Shown here: positions 33,430-43,489 of the stretch, piece after piece | How the letters are laid out: each line of letters opens with the position of its first letter | Numbering within the stretch: position 1 is the first letter of the stretch | Assembly: GCA_012064385.1 (NCBI GenBank) | Contig: QRDG01001508.1 | Coordinates: 504,431 to 568,430 of the forward strand | Direction of reading: 5' to 3' | DNA: 64,000 nucleotides | Source of the DNA: Puccinellia tenuiflora | Lineage: Eukaryota > Streptophyta > Magnoliopsida > Poales > Poaceae | The notes under the pieces: model-generated | Seen by the model: the letters and a program-made list of their open reading frames with translations, nothing else | Databases searched by the model: none | What the model was told of the DNA's origin: nothing | Translations under genes and position numbers: made by a program

Positions 33430-34000
33430 CGAGGTCGTCTCGGACGAACTTGCCGTGACAACATGGTCAAAGCTCGCACTCACTTGTGCCACCGCCGCGA
33501 AGCATAGTCAGCAGTGCACCGACCAGCTGGTGGCAGCGAGCTCATCGCGCTCCTCCGCGTGGGCGCCCTCACGCTCTTGCTAGTGAGGCACCATCATGAC
33601 AAGCTTCGCGCCGAACGCCACCATGGCGACACGCTGCTGGCGCACCACTCGTCCCTGCTCGACCTAGTTGCTGTTCTTCTCCACCAAAACCGATGTCGTT
33701 GTGGAGGGGCCGTTGATGCTCGACCTCTTGTCGCCCCGGCCGCCGCTCGGGAAGACAAAGCACGCGCCACCGCCTCGAGAAAGACGAATCAAACGCCTCC
33801 ATCCCTCGGGGAGCGAGCTCCGCACCGCCGCCGTTCGGGGAGAGGAGCTTTGGGCTACAAGCGCTCAGGTAGATGTGGTCGACGCTGCTCCAGGAGCGAG
33901 TTCCGCCCCGCCATGGCCGCGGATTGGCCGTTCTCCAGGTCTCGGGGAGGCCGGGACGATGGAGGTGGTGATGCGGTGGAGAGATAGGCGAGGAGGGTGC
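33430..34000. other. GC-rich gene-like segment inside the Mutator-like element
   Basis: Base composition rises sharply from the AT-rich array to coding-like GC content. Both strands carry open frames (33514-33987 plus, 33569-34033 minus), and a minus-strand frame with VEQGRVVRQQRVAMVAFGAK is broken by stops on both sides. I do not recognise a source gene. Captured host exon sequence is a possibility, not shown. Confidence 0.35.
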
Positions 34001-34502
34001 CGGACGAATCACGTTTTCTACCGGCTCGATCAAACGGTGCGCACAATGTTCTAGAGATAAGACTAAGTACCGACCGTTCTGAAGATAGAATTTCCGTATT
34101 TGAAAGGCAAAGTACCTACCTCACATCCAAAGATATGAAGGTACACATTTTGCATCTCCTTAGCCTTACCAAAGCAATATAGCTCACTCTTATGATAATT
34201 TATCTTGAGCCCAGAAAGTTGCTCAAATATTGATAAAATTAACTTCATGGTCACAACTTTTTCCAGATCATGCTCAAGAAACAAAATAGTATCGTCCGCA
34301 TAATGTAAGATAGATACCCCTCCGTCAACAAGATCGGGAATAAGAGCACCTACTTGCCCATACCTGTTGTTTGATTGATATATATGTTTAGGGGATTAGT
34401 TCCCCTTAAAAAGATATAGGAAAAGGAACAAAGTCATCACAAACAAAATAACGTTACATAGACAGTGGCGGCAGTGCGGCACACGCTTCCACTAATTCCA
34501 CC

Positions 34503-37500
34503 CTACACGCCCATCGCTTTTATCGTCACGGTCTCCTTGACATCGTCCTCCTCTAGCTGCCGATCTGCCTCTCCCAGCTCTACGGTCGCTGCAGCAGCCG
34601 CGGCGTCAGGCCCCATGCGCTTGTACTGATGCCGGTTGGCGAACACCAAGAACAGCACGAAGTTGGCCACACCGAGCAGCGCGAGCATCCAGTAGAAGAG
34701 GTCCAGCCGTCCGTCGTCGAGATGCCCCCGTATCCAGGCGCCCCGCGTGGCGGCGTCGACAGCGAGCACGAGGAGGCTGCTAAGGAAGAAACCCATGGCC
34801 AGCGTCGCCAGGAACAGGCCCGTGCTCATGGACTTCATCCGCTCGGGGGCCTCCCGGATGAAGAACTCCAGCTGCCCGACGTACGCGAACGCCTCGCCGG
34901 CGCCCACCAGGAAGAACTGGAGCACGAGCCAGAACGCGCTGACAGTGACGCCGCCGTGGGACGCGTCCCTGCGCTTCTCCTCGACGAGCGCCGAGACGGC
35001 CATGGCGAGCGTGGCGAGGACGAGCCCCGCGCCCACGCGCTGGAGGGAGGTCAGGCCCTGCGGGCGCCGCGTCAGACGGCGCGCGAGCGGCACTAGGAGC
35101 TGCTCGTTGAGCGAGGTGAAGAGGAGGATGGAGAGGAAGAGGAACACGGAGAGGGACCCCGCCGGGACGACGAAGCCGCCGCCGCGCCCGACGCCGCGGT
35201 CCATCTGCTCGGCCTGCTGGATGGAGAAGGTCGTCATCTGGGAATAAATGGTCCAGAAGAGTATGCACGTGGACCAGATGGGGAGAAGCTGCACCACCAT
35301 CTTCACCTCCTCCACCTCCGTCACCGTCAGCCCCGGCGACGACGAAGCCGCCGCCGTCGCCAGGTCGGCCTCCACGATGGCCGCCTTGTCCAGACACCTG
35401 TACAGATCAAATGAACAGTTAAAGGTCAAGCCATGGTCTATCGTGCATTCTAGACACGTGCTACGGTTCACAGTTTGTCACCACGCACCCGGCGTGCCGA
35501 TCTGCAGGACATGGGCAGTGTGCATCCATTGTACTACCACGCAAGCAAGGTTCAGTGTGCTGCAAAATAATGTGCTCAGTGCTCTGAAAATGCATCCGAG
35601 ATTGGCCCCCAAAATGTCACCAACACATGCACCAGTGTCGGCGCTTGTTTGGAGGTGGGTTTGCATGGCATGTTGGCCTGGGTCCTTCGGCGTCCAACTC
35701 AAAGTGCCTAGCTGCAACCAACGACAGTTCTCTATGGGCTTTGATGCTGGGTTTGCGTAGCACACGATCCAAACTTTCATTAGGAGACCATCATCCAAGA
35801 TCTATTACTAACCATCACCTCACGCGATCGATAAAGTGGCTATATATAGCTCGATCTGGCATTTGGACAAACGGCATGTCACGCTAAGGTCGATGTGTCT
35901 GTACGAAGGTAGTTCTGCATAGGGTTTCTCATAAAAAATGCTTAAAAAAGAAAGATAGTTCTGATAAAAGATCCACTAGTTTCTTGGATTAGTTCCTGAT
36001 CTGGTAAAAGATCTCATGTTAGTATCCGTTTCCAGCCAAGGTTTAACGTGTTGCATTGGCAAGAACTCGACTTATCGTCTTTAGCTTCTCTTGTATTCCG
36101 TCTGCTTTCTTAGCCACTCTTAGAGGAAAAAACACTCGCTTTGTCTATTTTTAGACGCCTTTCATGAACGGCAGATACGTGCATCAAACACCTCAATCCA
36201 CATTTCATGTTCATCTCACGGATATATACAAGTGTAACAAGTGCCTAAATGCCTTTGTGAATTGTGATCAGCGTGGCGATCTACTCTTGTTTGCTACGGC
36301 ATTTACTTTAGGACTCGACCAAATACTACATGGACTTGTTCAAAATTAAATCAAAAAATTTATGTAACTTATTTAAAGCTAATGGCTTCTTTGGATCACA
36401 GGATTTTAAAAATGTAGTAATAGAAAAAACGCAGGATTGAGATGTCAAGTGAGTGAGTTCCCACGGGATTCTAAATCATAGAAATTCTGCAACATGTGTC
36501 TTTGGATGGTGCATAGAAATTAAACACATAAATTTTAGTGGATTGATAAGAGAGGGTAGAGTGAAATGCATTAGTCTTCTCAAAGAAAATTTAAAATTAG
36601 TTTTAATCTCATGTTGAAAATCCCTATAAAATAGAGGGCATAGAAATGGATTTCATAGGAATTTGGTAGTCATGAGTCATGACCCTATGATCGAAGGGGT
36701 TTCATAGGAAAATTTCCTTAGAAATCTCACAATATAAAGGGGGACTAAGTTTTTGTTTAGGGATTAAATTCCTCAGAATTCAAATCGTCTAACATTCATA
36801 TAGAAATCTCACAATCCAAAGGGAGCCTAAGTTTTTGCTTACAGATTTCTTCTTTTGATTCATAGGATTTCCAAAGAAATTGTATAGGATATAAATCCTA
36901 TGAAAATTTTCCTTCGGAAGCCATTTGACTCATAGGAATATAGGATCATATCCCATAGAAATTTGTAGTGTAAATTTTATAGGAAAATAACATGAGGTCC
37001 AACCTAATGGAATTTTTTCTTCACCACAATCAAAGGAAATATCTCTTTTCATAGGATTCAATTAGACATGATACTCCAATCCTATGGAAATTTCGGCGCT
37101 TGTTTGGAGGTGGGTTTGCATGGTATGTTGGCCTGGGTCCTTCGGCGTCCAACTCAAAGTGCCTAGCTGCAACCAACAAATTCTGCATGGGCTCTGATGC
37201 TGGGTTTGCGTAGCACACGATCCTGACTTTAATTAGGACGCCATCACCCAAGATTTATTACTGTACTAACCATTCCCCCACGCGATCGATCTAGTGCGTG
37301 TGAAAAAGTAGCTAAGCTTGATATGGCATTTGGACAAACGGTGTGTCTCATAAACATGCTCAGAAAGAAAGATAGTTCTGGTAAGAGATTCACTACTTCT
37401 TTGGATTGGTTCCTGGTAAAATATCTCAGGTTGGCCAACCAAGGTTTTACGTGTTGCATTGGCAAGAACTCTACTTGTCATCTTTAGCTTCTCTTGTATT

Positions 37501-39604
37501 TCGGCTGCTATCTTATCCACTCTCAGAGGGAAAAAACACTCGCTTCGTTCTATTTTTAGACGCCTTTCATGAACGGATGCGTGCATCAAACGCCTCTATC
37601 TTCATTTCATGTTCATCCGATGGAACCCAAAAGCTGAGCATGTCTCATGCATATATACAAGTGTAGTAAGTAACCACGTGTCTTTGTGAATTGTGAGTGT
37701 GGCGATCTACACTCTTGTTTGTTATGGCGTTTACTTAAGGACTCGGCAGTGACCAAATACTACGATGGACTTGACCAAAATTAAATCAAGTTTTTTTTTT
37801 CCAAAGTAACTAATTCTAAAGCTAACGGCTTCTTTGGATTACAGGATTTAAAAAACGTAGTAGTAGAAAAAAAGTAGGATTGAAATGTCAAGTGAAGTGA
37901 GTTCCCACGGGATCCTAAATTTTTTTTTTTTTTTTGCAAGATGTGTCTTTGGATGGTGCATAGGAAATTAGGAATCAACCACAGAAATTTTAGAAGATTA
38001 TTGATGAGAGAGGCTGGAGAGAAATAGTGTGAAGAGGCATGAGACTTCTCAAAGAGAAATCAAAGCTAAGTGAGGTTTAATCTCATGTTGAAAATCCTAA
38101 AATACAGGGCATATAAATGGATTCCACAGGAATTTGATATCCCTAACTCTATGATCCAAAGGGGTTCCATAGGAAAATTTTCTTAGAATTCAAATCCTCT
38201 AACATTCCTATAGAAATCTCACAATCCAAAGGGGCCTAAGTTTTTTTTAGGGATTTCTAAAGCTAAACTGGGACCATGGAAATCAGGATTAACAGAAGTA
38301 TGCTAACAAACTCTGAAGAATACAGAATGACGTCTGAATTTTACTAGCACCTTAACTAGTTATCGCAAATGCACGAAACAGAACCAGGCCAAAGAAGGAG
38401 CAATAAATACCTAAGCCTGTTCGTGTGTGGCACCTTGGCCTTGTGGAAGCCGTGGAGCTCGCTGGCATCCGCCGGGCACGGCAGCCTCCGGTTCCGCCAC
38501 GCCGCCCACAGCACGCGGCCGATCACCGTCAGCGGGCTCCCCTGTGGCCTCCTGTATCGGTACCGCGGCGTGCCAGCTGCGAGCACGGCCACGGCGGCGA
38601 CCATGGCGGCGGCCGACACGCCGTACCCCCAGCCCCGGCCGACGTTGTCCTGGACGTACACCAGCACGGTGACCGCGAACAGGGAGCCGAGGCTGATGCA
38701 GAAGTAGAAGCGGTTGAAGAAGAACATCATGGCCCGCTCCTCTCGCGGGTCGTGCCCGTCGAACTGGTCCGACCCGAACCCGGACACGTTCGCCTTCAGC
38801 CCGCCCGCGCCCGCCGCGGTAGTGTACAGCGCCGCGTACAGCATCGCGAGCTGCCCGCCGCTCGCCGCCACGCACCCGGCCTCCGTCGCTGCACACCGCG
38901 GAGGACGCATCCCCGGCACCGCCGTGCTCGCCGCCAGCAGGCTCACGCCCTATACAATCGATTGAGCAGTTAACAGTGCAATGCATCGCAACGACAGACA
39001 TATCTGCGCAGTGATGAATAACAAGAAGTTGGCGTGCTGCTTACGACGGCGGTGATGGCTGCGGAGATGGCGATGGTGACAAAGCGGCCGAGCCTGGCGT
39101 CTGCGAGGAAGCCGCCGAGGAGGGCGAGGAGGTTGAGCGTGCCCATGAAGTTGGTGACGATGTTAGCCGAGTTGGCGCTGGAGAGGTGCATGTCGCCGGT
39201 GAGGTACGTCACCAGGTTCATCGAGATGCCCACCACGCACATCCGCTCTGCCAGCTCCGCGCCTGAGCCGACGAAAACCAGGTAATTAACCGTGAGCAAA
39301 ACGTTGTCTCGTTGCGACTTCAGCAGCGCGATTTCTGACACTCTGTAATCTGTATTAATTACAGATCCTGCGAGTTACTTACCTAGGATGAGGCCGGCTC
39401 CGAGCCATCCCCCGGAGCGGGACTTGTCCACCGGCTTGCCCTTGAAATCCACCACCAGGCCTTCGTCGCCGCCATTGTCGTCGTGGCCGCCGCCGGCAGA
39501 AACCTGCGCAGGCCCGCGTACAGGCATTACCGTTACAAGAACATCGAAATCAACCGACCCGGCCGAACACTACATCCCGATCCACGAACAGCCGTACGTA
39601 CCAT
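34503..39604 (-). CDS. NPF6: NPF6-type nitrate/chloride transporter (NRT1/PTR family), 591 aa, five exons
   Basis: Exons: 39604-39602 (ATG only), 39503-39383, 39262-39045, 38949-38411, 35397-34503; all borders are GT/AG and phases agree. The protein is a 12-TM proton-coupled major facilitator. Visible features: the ExxER motif at residues 44-48 (ELAER), the GISMNLVTYL helix, Thr104 in GRFVTIA (equivalent of the CHL1 phosphothreonine), Lys166 in GGLKANVSGFGSDQFD, a long central loop, and GEAFAYVGQLEFF in TM10. It is most like the NPF6 (CHL1) clade. The affinity-determining His of CHL1 is replaced by Tyr345 (FWTIYSQMTT), as remembered for maize NPF6.4, so low-affinity nitrate or chloride transport across the plasma membrane is likely. 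Length matches the family; no break was found. The 3.0 kb intron 4 holds a tandem duplication. Confidence 0.93.
35637..38236. repeat. Tandem duplication with Tourist-like MITEs inside intron 4 of the NPF gene
   Basis: The segment from 'cggcgcttgtttggaggtgg' at 35637 recurs at 37091, and the similarity runs on for about 1.15 kb. Each copy contains a MITE with ends (t)ggcttctttggat and atccaaagg(g)gcc flanked by TAA: 36383-36827 and 37826-38236. These are PIF/Harbinger (Tourist) features. The MITE was present before the duplication. No coding sequence is affected. Confidence 0.7.
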
Positions 39605-39700
39605 GTTGCCTTCTTGCGGCGAGGGCGAGGAGACACGATCGAGTAGGGCACAGAGAGGAGCGGCGGCGTTGTGTCGCGAGGTTGGACTTGGAGAGAGGGG

Positions 39701-39708
39701 ATTTTATA
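39701..39708 (-). promoter_or_regulatory. TATA box of the NPF gene
   Basis: On the minus strand CTATAAAATC lies 97 bases before the ATG at 39604, giving an expected leader of about 65-70 bases rich in CTCC/CGCC. Directly upstream is a perfect 29-base tandem repeat (39709-39737 and 39738-39766). Confidence 0.6.
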
Positions 39709-39766
39709 GCGGGAGGAAAGAGAACTGTCTGGGAAGAGCGGGAGGAAAGAGAACTGTCTGGGAAGA
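39709..39766. repeat. Perfect 29 bp tandem duplication at the NPF core promoter
   Basis: Two identical 29-base units (gcgggaggaaagagaactgt... then ctgggaaga) abut each other and the TATA box. Being identical, they are recent or constrained. They would place two copies of any site they contain just upstream of the start of transcription. Confidence 0.8.
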
Positions 39767-39769
39767 TTT

Positions 39770-42700
39770 CCGTCTGCATTTCTTTCTTTTTCTATACTTG
39801 GTTTTTTTTTTTCCTCTACTACTTTTTTAGGGCTTTTTTTTCTCTACTTTACTCGCCGTTTTCCGGTTGGGTGAGACAAATGGAAATAATTAACCACAAA
39901 CCTGAACTGGTTACAGCTAGAGAGTGATAAAAAAGTTTTAAATTAAAGTTGCCAAAAAAAAAGTTTTAAATTCATGTACAGCGCGCAGTGGTCTGGCTGG
40001 TTAACGGCTAACAATCATTTTTGCTGTTGTGCTTCGGTACAAAAGAGTTAACCGCCAGTTCAAATTTTATCCCCGTTTATTTGTCCAAGCCTGGACAAAC
40101 TACAAGTCAAGTGTTTAGGATGCTATTTCTCGTTTCAAGCAAGTAAAAACCCCAGTTGATATATAGTGTTGTGCATCAGTCAACGCTAGGTCCGCCCCAG
40201 TATACTGCCAATGGACGTTATAAGTCTTACCGCCCTACATTATTACTCCACATTATATCCTTCATCCTTTGTTATTGCCTTCTCTTCCCCTAACATTCTT
40301 CCTTCTTCTGCACGGTCTTCTCTCACTCCATTGCCGGTCATTTGTCCCAAACCTATTAATGATCTTTGCAGTTCACTGACTAACCAAGTAACCCGACTAT
40401 TCGCGTTACACCACATAATGGCGATCATATATTTATCTTGGGAGGATTTCATATGCACTTACAAAAATCAGTAGAAAAGTAACGCTTTGGAACTGCGTAA
40501 TCATGTTCCGATGACATCTGATGACAATGTCCAAGTCAATGTCAGTTGGCCGGGCGACCAAGTCGTGTGCAGTGAGCATGGCCGGCTTGTTGTTGACACG
40601 ACTAATTTTGTTAGGTGGTAAGATAGACCTAGTTTAGCTAGATGGTCAACATGTCGTGGTGTTTATTTGGTTATCTTCTAATTAACTCACTGGTGCCATC
40701 ACTTGTCATTGTTCAGTCCGCTTCACCCATCATCCTACTTCATCTTCTTCCTCCTCGGATGTTTTTCTTCTTCTTCATCCTTCTTCTTTTTTGAACTCCC
40801 TCTCGATGCCCCCTTCTTCATTATCGTGCAGATCAAATGACGGGTGATCAGTGTTTGTTGAAAATAATATAGAGCAGACAAGGCTATTAGTTGGTGCGCT
40901 AGCCCTAGTTTATCCGGGTGTTCAACATGTCGTGGTTATGGTTTATCCGGTTATCAGCCAATTGGTGCCATCACATGTTGTTGTTCGTCTGCCTCACCAC
41001 ATCATCCTTCTTCTTACTCCACCTATTTTGACGACCTTCTTCCTTATTTCTCCTTTTTCGACCTGCATTGCTTCCCCTCTTCTTCATCATCCCCGGGATC
41101 AAATGACGTGTATGTTATTCTATTAGTTTGTCTAAGCTTGAAATGCATTGACTAATCAAGCAGTCTACCGATTCTCATTGCATCACACCATGAAGATATG
41201 TATTTTGCATAGGGAGGATTGCATATCTATTTGCAAAAAAGAGGGAGAACGTTGAGCATGGCTAGTTGATGTCGTGACTAAGTTTTTTTTGAGAGCTTGT
41301 CGCGGCCGAGAAGTTGTTAAGCGGTGCACTAGCCCTACCTAATTTAGCTAGGTCATCGTCAAGGTTTATCTAGTTATCCTCTAACTAACCGAGCAATTTC
41401 CCTTAAAAGTGAGCTATCTTGTAAGGCTCCTATCCCACTTGTTGGGTTCAGCCAACTTATTGATCGATGTTGCTTTTCTCTTTAGTTGTTCCCGAGTAAT
41501 GAGTAATGAGTTTATAAGTTCAAATAGAAGGGGAGTTAAGAACTAAACAGTATTGAAACATGGATTTCTCCCTATATTTTTTGATTGGCCTCACATGCAT
41601 TCTATTCACAAATCGGCAAACGAGTTATATACTCCTATGATTGGTCATGCATGCATTCTCTACTACTTATAAAGAACCTAAGAGCATTTCCAACCGGACT
41701 TTCCCATCTCCCCTATATGCCCGGGCAGACATCCTAGCTAGACACGATCCGGGTTCATCTTCTTCCTGGTGCCATCACTTGTCATTGTTCGGTCCACTTC
41801 ACCCATCATCCTACATCATCTTCTTCCTCCTCGGATGCTTTTCTTCTTCTTCATCCTTCTTCTGTTTTGAACTCCCTCTCGATGCCCCCTTCTTTATTAT
41901 CGTACGGATCAAATGACGGGTGATCAGTGTTTGTTTGAAAATAATACAGAGCAGACACTAGACTGTTAGTTCGTGGAGCTTTGCATTGACTAATCAACAA
42001 CCCGTTGGACCACACCATGAAGGATGCGCAGTAGCGGACCCAAGAAATTATTAAAGCCCGGGCAAAACTCTAATTTAAAGCTTTAGGATGCTAATGTTTA
42101 ACCAAATATTCATGAAAATACACTATATCGCCTGGTCGGAAGCCCGGACGGCTCTACGGGCAGCAGGGACGCTAGGTCCGTCACTGAGGATGCGTATTTC
42201 ACTCAGGAGAATATAATATATACATACGAAAACAATGATGAAAGTTTCCGCCTTGAAATCGCCTAGTCACGTCGATACAAGAATGTACATTTTAGTGTTA
42301 GTGAGCAAGGCAGGGCGGCCAGGCCATGTGCGTTGAGCATGACCAACTTTTTTCCATGGTTGAGGCTATTAGGTGGTACGCTAGACCTAGTTTATCCAGG
42401 TGTTTAACATGTCGTGGTTATGGTTTATCCGGTTATCAACCAATTGGTGCCATCACATGTTGTTGGTCGTCTGCCTCACCACATCATCCTTCTTCTTACT
42501 CCACCTATTCTGATGACCTTCTTCCTTATTTCTCCTTTTTCGACCTGCATTGCTTCCCCTCTTCTTCATCATCCCCTGGATCAAATGACGCGTATGTTAT
42601 TCTATTAGTATGTCTAAGCTTGAAATGCACTGACTAATCAAGTATTCTAACGATTCTCATTGCACCACATCATGAAGATATGTATTTTGCATAGGGAGGA

Positions 42701-43480
42701 TTGCATACCTATTTGCAAAAAAAGAGGGAGAACGGTTTTCGCTTTGCAATCGTCTGGTCACGTCCTGCGTTGAGCATGGCTAGTTGATGTCGTGACTAAG
42801 CTTTTTTATAGCTTGTCGCGGCCGAGAAGTTGTTAAGCGGTGTACTAGACCTACCTAATTTAGTTGGGTCGTCGTCATGGTTTATCCAGTTATCCTCTAA
42901 TTAACCGAGCAATTTCCCTTAAAGGTGAGCTATCTTGTAAGGCTCTAAAGAAGCAAACTTAAAGATAGAGGAAGCTATGAAGAAGGTTGAACAAGACGAG
43001 AAGAAGATGGGAGAAAAGAAGATGGAACAGAGTTGCATATTTTCGATAACGTTAATGATCACAAGACTAAGGTAGATGCAACTTGGTTAAAGATGAAGAT
43101 CAAAAGGTATGCCATCGAGAAGGAGATTTGCCTCCATTATGCATTTGAAGTGATAGTTAGCTTATTCACGATTATAATAGCAATGTTTGGATTCTTAAAT
43201 ACACTAGATAATCTGTATTGTATGCTAGGTATGGATGAATTATGCACAAAACCAACATGCATGTTTTTTGCATGTATTTAAGGGCTAAGAAAGTAGGAGT
43301 TGTGATTACACGTGATGATATATAGGGGATGTCCAGCTGTTGCCCGCAAACATATAGGGGGTAAAAAATTAGCCAAGTATGGTTGGAGATGCTCAAGGTT
43401 CCATTCTCCGTCCGTAGAGTGATCCGCTCTTCGTTTCGTCACACCTACTGGTTCCTACCGATTCAATCCACCCTTTCCGA
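39770..43480. repeat. Intergenic region with dispersed direct duplications, no gene
   Basis: The block at about 40905-41420 (tttatccggttatcagccaa, gcctcaccacatcatccttc, cgcggccgagaagttgttaa) recurs at about 42390-42935. A second block, 40690-40870 (cgatgcccccttcttcatta), recurs at 41765-41950. Short frames inside are mirror images of the same simple TCT/TTC-rich sequence and not coding. 39980-40640 and 42950-43480 show nothing recognisable. Confidence 0.5.
42021..42194. mobile_element. hAT-type MITE (158 bp) with 8 bp target duplication
   Basis: AGGATGCG flanks the element at 42021-42028 and 42187-42194. Its ends are CAGTAGCGGACC and GGTCCGTCACTG, imperfect inverted repeats with the CAGT/ACTG borders usual in hAT elements. 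There is no coding capacity. Confidence 0.8.
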
Positions 43481-43489
43481 AAATTGATA

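Larger units (their letters stand above)
31191..34104. mobile_element. Mutator-like element (about 2.9 kb) inserted in LINE 2, possibly a Pack-MULE
   Basis: Target copies ATATTTGAA (31191-31199) and GTATTTGAA (34096-34104) differ at one base. The element ends are imperfect inverted repeats of about 60 bases: GGA...AGAACG.TC...CTAGAACATT on both sides, read inward. Inside are a block related to other Mutator-like elements in the window (31380-31510), a 1.2 kb GGGTAAC-rich array, and a GC-rich gene-like segment at 33430-34000. No transposase is present, so the element is non-autonomous. Confidence 0.65.
29650..34370 (-). mobile_element. Decayed L1-type LINE 2 (reverse transcriptase and zf-RVT), interrupted by a Mutator-like element
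   Basis: On the minus strand, HYADDTILFLEHDLEKVV and LSGLKINYHKSELYCFGKA (34300-34130) are the reverse transcriptase core. The frame continues to LPFKY at 34100 and, after the 2.9 kb insertion, from FKYLSIPIHYRKLLNKEWKM at 31190 to CWAGKMLSYGDRLVLINSVL. The zinc-binding domain PLKIKIFMWFLHRKVLLTKD with CVFC...C and VCAFVWAIWNCRNDVVFN is open from 30372 to 29866. The 3' end (atgatgcagaggctgggg) is near 29690. The 5' part is missing (truncated near 34370). It lies just downstream of the NPF gene. Confidence 0.8.

Noticed and set aside
34629..35397. Long frames on both strands over the last NPF exon (for example 34747-35247 plus and 34780-35397 minus)
   Set aside because: GC3-rich grass exons leave other frames open; the transporter frame alone shows conserved transmembrane motifs.
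38425..38973. 182-residue plus-strand frame opposite NPF exon 4
   Set aside because: Antisense shadow of a conserved transporter exon, with low-complexity His/Arg-rich content.
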